Shown here in pieces: positions 1 through 12,275 of a stretch of DNA of 64,000 nt (position 1 is the stretch's first letter; every line of letters starts with the position of its first letter). Below the pieces are notes generated by a model. That model was given only the letters and a program-made list of their open reading frames with translations. It searched no databases and was not told the DNA's origin. The translations under genes were made by a program, and so were the position numbers. Location: contig CM049403.1 of the NCBI GenBank assembly GCA_026929865.2, positions 9,090,001 through 9,154,000 of the forward strand, in the 5' to 3' direction. The stretch comes from Hyperoplus lanceolatus. Lineage: Eukaryota > Chordata > Actinopteri > Uranoscopiformes > Ammodytidae.

Positions 1-184
1 GCCCAGCGTTATCACATTGCTCTGGATGGATAAACTCCGCTCCATGGTCCCACAGGATGCTGCTCTTTCCCCCAAAGGTTTGTGTCGGTGCTGCAGCGCT
101 GATCCCGTCTGATCCACAGCCAGGCACAATATCAAGCATGTGTGTGTGTGTGCCTGTGTGGTTGTGTGTGGGTGTGGGTGTGTG

Positions 185-318
<134 letters not shown>

Positions 319-1095
319 CTTGCTCCTGCTTTTGAAATGTGTTTAGTTTGGAGGGATAAAGCAGCAGTTTGCCAGGGAATAAAACAGTCCCATCAGGCTA
401 GAAGAGGCCTAACGGGGGGTCTCAAGTAACTGCTGGTCTGGGCTTCTCTGGACATCAAAGGTTATACCTATAATGCTCATTTTCAGGGTTTCTACTAGAA
501 ACTGTTTTCATGGTGTGGTGTGTAGTGTTTGTATTTCTCACAGTTCCATTGCTGAATCTCCTCTTTTCAGCCTCTGTCTGAAACACTTTAGAGTTACTTT
601 TAGAGCCTGACTCTTTAAGCCCCGCCTTCCAAAAACCCCAGTCGTCTCTGATTGGCTCTGGATCTAACTGCCCCGGGGGTCGCTTATAGGTGATCTACAA
701 CCGTGAGATTCAGCATCTAATTTAAATGCAAAATGCAGCACTGCCTGAAAGATTGTCTCTGTAAATAGATCTTCAAACAACAAACTCACTGACTTCCTCA
801 CCCAACACATCCTCTTTATCTACGCTCCACATCTCCACCATGCAGACCGGAGACTTCTGCTGGTCCACTTCAGAGAGACTCCACACAGCAGAGGCCCATT
901 CACCCTTCGGTTTCCTTCTCCTCTTCCTCTCCAACTGTCTCTGTACCTCCTCCTTCCTTCCTCTCATCCTACTTTTGAACATATGGAAATCTCACTCTCA
1001 CTGCGTGTTGGTTGATTGTGGCACTGTAAGGCAATGTTGATGTGGACATCCCGTATGAGAGCGGGGTCTGGTGCCTCCCTGGCTGCTGGCGCTCT

Positions 1096-1280
1096 CTTTG
1101 ACACAGCTATTTCAGAGATGTGACACCGGAAAACACAAGCCCGTAAATAGAGCAATGGACTCTATGATGGCCTTTAAGAAAGCTGAGTGGGAAGCCGCTT
1201 GGTCTGGGATTGAATTCCCTGATGGCACTCAAGACAGGATCCCCTGTCCAGTGAATGGAAATGACTCGATGAAGAGGTAG
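1096..1280 (+). CDS. Candidate 3'-terminal exon, unidentified
   Basis: A frame opens directly after an acceptor-like 'ctatttcag' ending at 1095 and runs about 61 codons to a stop at 1278-1280. An AATAAA follows near 1310, which is the arrangement expected of a last exon. The peptide has mixed, protein-like composition with FKKAEWEAAWSG in the middle and no low-complexity run. I do not recognise the family, and I could not join it in frame to the short open stretch at 1-78 that ends in a possible donor. It may be a chance open frame. Confidence 0.25.
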
Positions 1281-1768
1281 AGGAAATGAGACACAGTTTT
1301 ACAATAGCTCTAATAAAGTTGTTGTTTTTTACATATGTTGCACATCTCTTTTATAACGTTTGCTTCCAAGAAAAATACCAAACACACACACACACACACA
1401 TAAATGTCTAGGCAAAATATACAATATACTGTAGATACGAGCATGTTTAACCAGTCAAAAGGTGAGAAGCACTGGAAAATCTCTCGTGAAGGAGTTTAGA
1501 ATGGTTGCTGTGTGTCGACTCTTGAACTGTTAGTCACATCTTGTCTCCTACCAACTCTCAACTTTGGTTTATATTGACCAAGCCAAGTATTCAGGGGAAC
1601 TTTGTCCATATTGGACCATTTAGCTCTACTGCCAACATCCAGTGCCTGCAAATGAGGAAGTGTTCTCCTACTGTAGCATAGCAGAAAGTCAGGGTGTGGA
1701 GGTGAGGGTGGGGGCATGTAGCATGTCTGAGTCGGTTGCTGTCACAGACCTTTGCTTTGTGTTTTGAG

Positions 1769-2658
1769 TAGGGTTGCAAAATTCCGGGAATTTTCAAAGT
1801 TGGAAACTTTCCATGGGAATTAACGGGAATTTATGGGAATTAACGGGAATTTTGGGAATTAACGGGAATAAACGGGAATTTACTAAATTTAAAGCAACCC
1901 AAATGCACTAAATTCTCCTAACTATGTTATTTCAGTCCAGGCAAACGTTCTAGACAGTAAAAAGCAGTTTTTTCAACTAAGTTTTAATATATTTTTGAAC
2001 ATTTAATTTCAAATCAGATTTTTTCAGAAGTTTATTGAGACACCCAACTTGATATCATATATTGATTTCTACTAGACCAGGTTTACAGAGGCTTCAACTG
2101 TGATTTTAAATATAGTTGGGGAAAATATATTTTAGCATAATCTTGACTAAAACAACCAGATTTTATTGAAGTACACTTGGCAAATTGCACATAGCACACA
2201 TCCTACTGCAGGGGTACTGAGGCCACGCCCCCTACATGCTCTGTGCATTCCTCCATCACATGGGGTGCATTTGACTTTATTTATTGAATGGGTCGGGTCA
2301 GACAGATGAGTAATATTTTACTCGACATTCATCTTTTTGTTGTTCAGTGAAATTATTGATTGTTCATAAAATAATCAAAATTTGATAAAGTTCTTCTTAC
2401 AAATAAATCTGTTCACATGTAATGTATTTTGATTGCATTATTTTGCATGGATGTCTGCCTATGACCAAAGATAGTGTTTAAATGTTTAGATTTAAGTTTG
2501 GTTATGAAAAAAAAATTATTTAAATTACCGCCATTTAGTTAATTCCTATCATTTCCAATTTTGAATATTCCCAAAATTCCCGAGCGAAAGTTCCCGTGGA
2601 AAGTCTCCGGAAACTTTCCGGTAATTTACCGGAAACTTTCCACCCCTTTGCAACCCTA
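1769..2658. mobile_element. Non-autonomous hAT-type DNA transposon (MITE)
   Basis: The element begins TAGGGTTGCAAA at 1769 and ends with the exact reverse complement TTTGCAACCCTA at 2658. Both ends are flanked by the identical 8-bp sequence GTTTTGAG (1761-1768 and 2659-2666), the target-site duplication length typical of hAT elements. Subterminal regions are rich in repeated GGGAATT / GGAAACTTTCC blocks that are mirrored at the two ends. There is no transposase frame, so it would depend on a partner in trans. The perfect duplication suggests a fairly recent insertion. Confidence 0.9.
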
Positions 2659-4770
2659 GTTTTGAGCCTGGGTCTATGGATGTGCTGTATAGGTCTATAG
2701 GTCAGCAGGCCCAACACTTTGGTCCAGAAACTCAGCAACTGCTCAATGCCTGACCGTGACATGTCTCACCAATATTCATGTTCCCCTACAGGATGAATCC
2801 TAACAGACTTTGGTGATCACCTTTGTGACGACTTTTCTTTCTAGCAGGTCAAAGTTTCACTTATCCTGTAAAATGTATCAACACTACTAGATGGATTTTC
2901 ACAGACATTTCGGATGACAATTATGTTTCCCAGACGTCGTATCCTAATCACTTTGGAGATTTCCTGACTTTTCCTTCAGCGCCAACAGCGCCAGAGATTC
3001 CTGTTTCTGGATTCATAATATCTCTGTTTGGTCTTGAGTATTGCCTCCAGTATGGCTGTAGACAGTAAAATGTGCCTCATTTCAAAACAATGAAAGTAGA
3101 AGTACTTGACTGTGAAAAGCACATAGAACGTACCATATAGGTTGGTTAAAATGTATTCTGGGACAACATTACTTTTTAAGAGGGCAGGTGTTGTAATATA
3201 CCAACATCTAACATACAAAAAAATGTACACGATGATGAAGGATACTCATGGTAAATTAAAGAACAATTAATGTAATTCACAAAATAAATTGCATTATATT
3301 GAATTCTATAGACACACTTCCAGCATGTGCATAAATATATATGTTATAAATATGCAACCCCTGTTTCACTTGTATAAACTTAATAGAAACAAACCATGAT
3401 GGAAGATGCGTTGTCTTGAGTAAACTTTGATGTAAGCATCAGTTTTAAAACTCTGACATTGGCTGCAAAGAAAGTGAAATTAATATGCTATGGGGTGATC
3501 AGGACATCACATTGAGATCAAGATCTCCTTTGCAAGTGAGACCTGAGTACAAAATGAAGATCAAACAGATTAGCCTGGGGGACTTGAAATGAGAATGGAA
3601 TATGAACAAAGTCTAACAAGAAATGTCAGAATATTACCAAACTATACACACATACACACAATGCATAACCCAAACACACAACTCCAATCTGTGTTTCTAA
3701 TCAACTCCGTTATTTTTCCTGCATGGTTCCTACCTTGGCATGGTAGGTCAGTCCCCCTGAGGTTAGCTTATCAGCTCTCTGGTCTGGTGCGTCCTAAACC
3801 TCGGCCTCTGAATGGCCAGCACAGATTCTTATTGTTGCAACGCTTCAGCAAGGATATAAAGCTTTGAAAGTGTTGGGTGTCTGGAAGTGACTTATTTACC
3901 TGGATGGAAGCCACTTTCCACTGAGGAGGAAAGCATGTGTGCTTCCCTTCCTTGGACTTCAAATAAGTGCGTATGTGTTTGTGTGTACTTTCAGCATCAG
4001 TATGTGAAAGCCAGATTCTGACTACAATCAAAGTGATAAATAAAGGTGGCTAAGTATTAAATAGGTAGGGGTTCCTTACTGGTCAGTACCAAAATATATT
4101 AAAAGCTCCTGGACAAATGAAGCTGCTAGTAGTATTATGTGATACAAATTCATTCAAACATAGTGAATCACTTTAGGATAGCAAGCTTCTAGCGTCATGT
4201 GATTTGACGTTCCCAGTTCAGGACTGTGGGCTGGCTTTACAAAATTGAATGAAAATGGTATATTTAGCTGTGTTTGTAAAGTGAGTAACAGCAGCAGATT
4301 CGTGAAACACTCAAAGATACAACATTCTAAATGTGTGGATTCAAGCTAAACATGTCTTGATTTCGTCCAGTCAAAATAACAATTGTTGACGAAAAAAAAT
4401 ATATATCTGTAGCTATTAAATCAGAAATCAGTTAGCATGGTTTAAAAGTTTCTTTATGTTCCTAAGTAATCCCACAGACGTCAATCAAGCAGCTTTTCAA
4501 CTTATTTCTGCCCAAAAAAACACGTTAACTGTCTCATTTTGTCATGTCTTTACAAATAAGGAAGGGTAGGTAGTATCAACAAGAGGATAAATGAGTATCA
4601 TTATCGACAGCAGTATCAGTACCACTATCGTCATTGTTGGAGAAATAGTATTCGCCATCAGGTATCAATAAAATCCTTACGCTTCACATCCCTGCTTATG
4701 AAATCCCACAAAATTATAATACCATTACGCACTGTTGCTGCTGCTACACCTCAAACCCTGCCATGGGGAC

Positions 4771-4772
<2 letters not shown>

Positions 4773-4811
<39 letters not shown>
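4773..4811. repeat. (GA)n microsatellite
   Basis: About 20 GA units without interruption. Confidence 0.95.
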
Positions 4812-4813
<2 letters not shown>

Positions 4814-5906
4814 TACATCATGCCTGTCAGAATATAATTGGTAGTTCCTAAAGAGCCTCAGGAGACACTTCTCTGTCCCAACTCCGCGGTGGTCAGGACC
4901 AGAAGGTCACTGTGTGTAGAGGTGAATCCTGCAGCGTGGGAGGTAACATTATGGGCGAGAGAGTGTATGTCACTCCAAATAAAGTGTGTGGTAACAATAG
5001 TACCTCACCACCACATCCAGAGGGTGTTATGAAACAAGAATCCTTCAACTGTATATACATAGGTACCAACCCCGGAGAGGAAAAACACACCCTTTCGGCA
5101 TCCTCATCTGCATCTCAACAGTTCCTGTTTTGGGACCAGCTATATAGGGTAACATTAATGTACAAACACTCACACACACACATACAGACACACACTGCGC
5201 TGCCAAGCAAAGGAGGAAGGAGGGCTGTTAAACAAAAAGACATTTTTAGAAAGGTCCTCTTGAGCGGAGAGACAAAGGGGGGAAGTAACATGACGTCGCA
5301 CAGGAGGGAATCTGAGGGTCACCGGTGGCGGACACGCCTATGGAACGGTCTCATTCACATACACACACGCATTCACATACTCAATTTAAATTCACACACA
5401 CACACACACATCTGATAAACATAGTCAAGGTTCTTTGCGCTGCTTTCAAAATAGCCATTTCCTCGCCTCCCTTCTTATTTGCTGATATTAGCACCGTGAG
5501 GATGTTGTGTATCCTCGTTCTCTTTCCTTTTGGCAGAATCCACAAGAAGTCCACCGTGCCTTTTCTGGGGATGTTTTGATTATCAGTCCTGACGCACCAG
5601 TAATCCTGTGATAAGCTGTGATGTTACTCGGGAGGGGAACACGATGTGAGATCCCTCTCAAGCAGTCGATCATTTTGGCTCTGGTTGCACCCATGAGCTC
5701 TTTTACAACATTTCACTTTAAATTGGACACTGTTGTCGTGTTTACAGGAAGTGTTCCGACGCACAACCAACCCACTTCCCGTGCATCTAAACATAGCATT
5801 GGACCGCACTTATTGCCGGGAATAGACCATAAGTGTCTGCGTGTATTACCTTGCGTATTTCTGCTGTCGAACATATCATGTGCATTAGTGTAAGAGACAT
5901 CAGGCT

Positions 5907-5908
<2 letters not shown>

Positions 5909-5962
<54 letters not shown>

Positions 5963-5985
5963 ACATACACACACACACACACTCA
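5909..5985. repeat. (CA)n microsatellite
   Basis: CA repeat with a few CATA interruptions toward its right end. Confidence 0.95.
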
Positions 5986-7345
5986 TTGCAGATGCCTTGT
6001 GATAACTATTAATTATATACAGTAGATTGTTTCTTGGGAGAGAGATGCCTGATACCGAAATGTTGACAGCATTTCGGAGGCCAGGTCTACGTATTCCTCA
6101 CACATGAAAAAAAAAACTCACATTCAACTCACATACACACCTCTCACATCTGGTGTCGGTTAGATCTGTTACATAGTGCATACATCTGGACACCAGAGGG
6201 GGGGTCGAGCCATCAATCATGCTTGCCCCTGTCTCTTTTTCTCTCATGATGCTTGAGGCTACCAGGGCAAAGATATTATTTCTGTTTACTGTGACAGTAG
6301 GCTATAATAGCTGAAGCTCTTTTATTCCCTGTCGCAACTCAAAAATAGAACCAAAAGGGGAGTTGCATGTGTGCTGGTTGGTCGAAGTTGAACGCACGCA
6401 GAGTTCAGAAACACAGCGAGGGGACTGCCATGGCCAACAGGGTAACTCGAGGTAATCAGGGTAAGCTGGACTCTATAGTCTAAAGGGGTAAATAAGCAGA
6501 TTCAGTTACATATGATTCACAAAGGGGAAACAGAACTGCTCCTGGGTGACGCATGTGTTTAAAGGGTGCAGAGTTAACGACATTTCCCTCATTGTTCCAG
6601 ATTTAAGGACACGCTGCATACTCGTCCTAACTCAATCTGTGGACAGGCCCGCCATGTGAGGGTAGACTCCGCTTTGATAGGATAATGAGGTTTCGGAGAC
6701 AGGGAAGGGGAGGCTGTACAATGTAATAAACAGCCACATAGAGGGTAAATAAGGATCCACACTGTTGATTTCTCTTGGATTTGGACTTAGGAGTTGTGTG
6801 CGTGGTTGGTTGCATGCTTCATGTGTATGTCTACACTACCACAACCAACTTCTATAATGGATTTTCTTTTTTTTTGTGTGACTTGCGGACACTGTTTGGC
6901 CTTCTCCGAGTCATGGGACCCTCATAGAATGTAGTGATAGATTTTGATGTAATGGCTGGCTTCTAGAAAATCTGATAAGAATGGATGATGATATGACAAG
7001 AAAGTTGAGCAGGCATTCAAAGGAAACTCTTGTCTCTTGAGCCAGCTAGGCTTCACCTTAGCTGGCATTCAGACGTCCAAATGACTCAACTGTTGGTTCA
7101 CACTTGACACACTTGAATGACTCACGAACAGAAATGGCTTGGCTTCTTGTGTCATGCAGCCACACCCACTGGTACATGATGTTATGTTGACCCTTTGACA
7201 TGAAAAATGTTTCCAAACCATTAAAAATACATTAAGAAAGATGGTGCTGGGAGCCCGTGAAGAGACAAAAGAAGCACCTGATATTGTTGGCAGACTCAGC
7301 CTGACCTGAGCACAGGGTTACTGTAGCACCACCAGCAACATACTA

Positions 7346-7359
7346 ACACACGCACACGC

Positions 7360-7410
<51 letters not shown>
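7346..7410. repeat. (CA)n microsatellite
   Basis: CA repeat with CACACG variants at its left end. Confidence 0.95.
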
Positions 7411-7414
<4 letters not shown>

Positions 7415-7581
7415 TACAGAAAATAAAAATTACCAGGTAGCCCAGCCAAGCCAGGTGCAGCTATACTGTATGTTTATATTCTCTGGGTAATTTTGCCAAA
7501 TATTATTGCAGCCTTCATCTTTACTGGTGCGCTCCCGCTTGCACAAATGGCTAAAGCTCATTCACACAGTGTGGGACCAGT

Positions 7582-7586
<5 letters not shown>

Positions 7587-7627
<41 letters not shown>
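7587..7627. repeat. (GA)n microsatellite
   Basis: About 20 GA units. Confidence 0.95.
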
Positions 7628-7630
<3 letters not shown>

Positions 7631-10600
7631 ACAGATGGTTTACTCCAGAGCCTTTAAACACACAGGCAGATAAGCTGTTATACAGAATATGACTGAACAT
7701 TCAATGGATTTAGCTGCATTACTGATTCGATTACTTCATCTTAGGTACATGTATGTTGAAGTCAGGACTGTTTGTCTTTGTACAGTTTGTCCCCTGGCTC
7801 TCTCCCATCCTAACTACTCATATTGCCCGCGAGCAGAGGGAAATAAAAGCATGGTTAATTCAATGTTCTGTTGAATTTCCCTCACAAACTGCTCACATGC
7901 ACTCAGTGCTAACGCAAAGCAGAACATTTTCATGTCCTCAGTTTTCTGGATTTCATTGAGATACGGTGAAAGCTTTGAGCTGGTTCCAATACAAATACAT
8001 AAGTAACCATTATGATGCACTTTTTAAAAAAGAGAAGCTTAAAGCCACTACGAGTAACATGGCACGTTGGTGTCCCCTTTGGACAAAAGCGGTTGTATTT
8101 TTACGACGCCCGCTGTCGCAAAGCTGTTTACTAGCGCGTGCCAGGCGCGTGAGTGTGAACTGAGAAGGGAGCAATATAGTGCATGTCCGTGTGTTGAAAG
8201 TGTGAGGACTCTTTTCGGCTCTGTGAGAGTGGTTTTGACACTGCATGAACTAATGCCAGTCACTGCCACACGCACCTGATTGCAATGCTGATTGCAAACT
8301 ACTCTCTCTCACGGAGCTGAAAGATTACGTGTCCGACTCCTCACAGAAAGCGAATGAACGATAGACGGCAGTTAGTATGGATCACGATGAGGTAATGTGT
8401 TTGTGTTGTTGATGTAAATAATGACTATTTCAGATAATGGTTATCTGATGATGGTGAAGCAAAGCAAACTTTGTGTTAGTACCAACCGCTCATTCATTTA
8501 GGAGTAAATACTGCAGTCTAGTTTCGCTCTCGTGAAATTGTATACACGTTGCTTGGCAACGCCCTCGTCCCCCCATAGCCTATATCACTCTCCCTTTTAG
8601 CTTTTCTTCATTGCATTTTCTTTTTTTTCTTTGATGGTTCAGCCCCGTTATCAGTCATTATGACGACAAATAACTGTCTCAAACAAAGCTCCCGCTCCCC
8701 TTCCCTCACCTGGAGGGATAGGCTTCTCAATTCACGTTGCTGCGCCACACTGAAATCTGCGACTAATACGGATATGTGACCATAGAGCTTGCACGGAGCG
8801 AACCGAAAATCGGACTGGGTGTGCGACCAGACCAAAAGCAGTAATAAAAACTATTTAAAAACGTCTTTCTTTGCACTGATGGTCTCGTTTGCTGTTAAAG
8901 GTCATTTATGATTATCAGAGGAAACATGAGGCTGTTTAAAAGATATTTAAATGTTGCTCGTAGCAGCTTTAAAGGCTCGGTTTAAAGATGACAGGAATAG
9001 AACAAACAGAGAAAGAATGTACACATACCAGCTCCAAAAATACTGAATGAAATCATACACAAAGGAGTGAGCTTCTTTGATGAGTGCCAATTGACAAAGC
9101 CTGATTGGAGTTTATCAATACTAATATTGTCTTCCATCATTAATAAATAAATAAAATCAAACAGCTGCACATAAGCGATCTAGAAATAAATTATGAGTCA
9201 GTATATGATAGTCCAAATGTAAATGTGTATGGGAAATTCAAAAGTATGATGTTGAATTTGATGTTGTTTAATTATAATAATTTGTTTGACGGTTCTGTCA
9301 GAATTCACCTTGTGTAACTTTAGTTGTTCTAATTCTCGATATTGCTGACAGATATCGCAATTTCATTTGCAATATAAATCAAGCTTCAGTTCAATATTCA
9401 CTGCGTCATGGCGTTCATAGACTCCATGTATTCAGTGGGATGATGTGCTATGGCATTGGTTTCCTCACAGTGTCTTGGTGAGCCCTGCTTCCCATACGGA
9501 GCAACACTTGTCCGTATCTAGTAGCTTGTTATCTAGACTAGACAAGGACCTTTTGGCCGTATACACTCGTCATGTGCTGCTATCTCAAGTGCTTACATAG
9601 GCTACAGTAGGTTTGTGGTGTTGGCTCGTGATTTCGCGACTGTTCCACAAGAGGCTTTATACAATACCCTTCTTTCGTTGCTCATCTGTCATCTCGAACC
9701 CCAAATACTCCAAAAAACTGCCCAACGTTGCTTCAGGCCGAGTTTAACGTTTTCCTCGTGTTTCACATGCTCGTTGTTGGTGGGCGAATACGCAGTTGCC
9801 TTGAGCCACGTCTGATTGTTGAGCGTGACTGGTGCACGAGGAATCCTATATGAATTTGCGAAAACCATTGACACACAAGATTAAACCCTGGGTCAGAACT
9901 TCTGCATAATCTACACCCTTAATCACAGGCCTTGCAATTTGCAATTTGCGTTTTATACCGAGGTTGTTGAGGATTTACTCATGAAAGCCCAATAAGTAAA
10001 TCTTGTTGAATCAGTAGTGCAGTAGAAGTGGGTTGATGTTATGATGTGTGCCTCTGCTAGACAGTGAGCATAACATTTTTGACATTACTGAGAAGATGGT
10101 TTTGGTGTAGTTTTAGTTATTCTCTGCTTGTCCCGTAATGGGATAGCTTTTAGGGCCTTAATACTAAACTGAGTCAACCCTGTCCTTTTCTTTGGCTTCG
10201 GGACACTTATTACTCATTGGGATGAGCTAATGCACACATGCTGAAAGAAACACACACACACACACACTCACACACACAAACACATTTGCTATACATCACA
10301 CAAAAGCCGTTTTGGATCAAATTCTAAACTGCGAGCTGACTGTGAACTACTGACATTATAGAAACAGGATGCGACTGCCCCAGCCTGAAGAGCGCTTTAA
10401 TATGCAAACGTGGTGGTATTAGATGTATCTATCAGAACAATGAGGTCATGGCTGCTTTATAATGCATATGATCATTTGCATTTGTTTGGCAGTTATTTAC
10501 AGGAATAATATTTAAATGAGCACAGGAAGTCTGGCTTCTTATACAAGACAAACTGTAAAATCAGCATAATTAGTATTTTTTTGGCCACTTTAGGCAGGAG

Positions 10601-11622
10601 AACAAGAGCTAAGAGCTTTATTCTGAAAAACAGGTTCCAGCTACGTAGAAACATTTAGAAACTGAGCCAAAAAGTGAGCTGAAAGACGCTAAAAGGCTCG
10701 GTAAAAGGAGGGAACTGTGGGGGACTGGAGTAGGCTATTGCTTTAGAGGTAACACCTGAAAAAAATCAATGTTTTCCCTCTGAAATGCATGTGTTGCAAA
10801 GTGATACACAGTGTTCAGAACAGCTTAAACCTACACGTTTTTATGTAGTGTAGGCCCAATAAAATAATGTATCATATATGGAATAAAAGCTTCCTTGTGT
10901 TGTGGCTGAAAAGGGCTCAGGGCTCTGGCCGATTGGTTTCTCTCTGTCGAATCGAAAATCAATCTGTTCTGCTCTGTGCTCCCCCCTAGAGGCCTGGAGC
11001 CTTTCTATTGTGTTGACTGGGTATGAAACATGTGTCTGTTTAAACATGTGTGTGCTTAAACTTTCTTACAGCATGTTGTTTCATTTGCAGCATGTCTCCC
11101 CTAATGAAAGTGTTCTGGGCCATTCCTCCCAGGTGTGGCCACTGTGTGTGCTATATACTCACACATGTAGACCTACAGACACAAATACTGATGGCTTTGG
11201 TGCCACAGAGTCTGAGTGTTGTTCTAATGCGGGGTGGGGGGGGGTGGGGTCTAAGAGATGCTGAGTCCATTTAGACATGTGCCGGACATGAAAGCAAGAC
11301 TCCTCAAAAGTCAAAACGGGAAGACAAACAACAGCAGACACGCCAGGACTAAACCAATATCATATTAGACACGGGATCACACAGGACACTTCTCAGGTTG
11401 CTGGTTATGACTGTCTGCATCCTTAACAACCACTTTTTTGACCCCAGGAGCAGAGCTTGCATCTGAGGGCATGGAGCCGGAGTCTGACACCACTGATTCG
11501 TCCACCTGCTGAGAGCGTCTGGGCCTCCTCCTGTCTCACATCTGAAAATGACGCTGCACCTATACAATGCGGTTGCGATCCCATCTGGTCTCGTTTTGGA
11601 CATTTTTAATAATGGAGATATG

Positions 11623-12275
11623 GGTTGCGTTCCGAATCGCATACTCTTTCTTTTTTCTATTCTACATACTACATCCGACGATAAAAATAATCTAGTTAGG
11701 ATGCAGTAGGCATACTATTGGAACATACTTTTCTCTCTTATTTCATCATAACATTGCGCCTTGATCTTGCATCTTGCTTTTATATCCGTCGCATCCCCGT
11801 TTGTTTTCATATGGAGCCTTCGTCGATGTTACGTCACTTCACGTGCGCACTGGATTGTGGGTCAGAATCGCCCAAATAGGATGCACTTTTCAACACGAAA
11901 GCCGTTTCTCAATTCGCGTTCTTTTCTGTACTTGTGTACTTGCGTTCTTGTAAAACGTCATCAACCGTAGCCCAAGTACTGTTCCAATTCAAAGTTCGCA
12001 TCAAGTCAAGTACCCGGAAGTGTTCCTGATGTGTTCTTCAACTGGCCACTCTATCGAGGATGCATCGGTGGTGACTTGTGCGGACTTGGGGCCGTTAGAT
12101 ATCCCAGAATGCATTTCTCAGTGTAGTAGCAGAGCAAGGAGGCAGAATCTTGGCCGCATGAAGTAGGACATCCGGGTACTTCTAACCATCCTAAATCTGG
12201 CCACAAGAATCGGGACATCCTAAATCTTTTTTCTACATACTATATAGTAGAAAGTATGCGATTCGGAACGCAACC
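11623..12275. mobile_element. MITE with GGTTGCGTTCCGAATCGCAT ends
   Basis: The left end GGTTGCGTTCCGAATCGCAT (11623) is the exact reverse complement of the right end (12256-12275). A 'tctacatacta' block is mirrored just inside each end. No transposase frame is present. I could not find a clear target duplication, so the superfamily is left open. The interior (about 11,900-12,060) looks like a second short element, because it carries its own 'tctcaattcgcgttctt' and 'gtacttgtgtacttgcg' repeats of a type common in fish genomes. Confidence 0.75.

Larger units (their letters stand above)
2667..11622. other. Gene-free spacer with microsatellites
   Basis: No exon with convincing splice sites and protein-like coding was seen on either strand. 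It contains (GA)n at 4773-4811, (CA)n at 5909-5985, (CA)n at 7346-7410, (GA)n at 7587-7627 and a CA-rich run at 10251-10278. A segment at about 10,395-10,510 is AT-rich with octamer-like motifs and looks like a possible conserved regulatory element. Open frames listed across the region lack recognisable domains. Confidence 0.6.

Noticed and set aside
1-78. Possible exon at the left edge ending in AAAG|GTTTGT
   Set aside because: The open stretch is only 25 codons, truncated by the window, and its phase does not join to the candidate exon at 1096.
8378-8392. Possible tiny first exon reading MDHDE before GTAATG
   Set aside because: Five codons before a donor-like GT cannot be distinguished from chance and no following exon was found.
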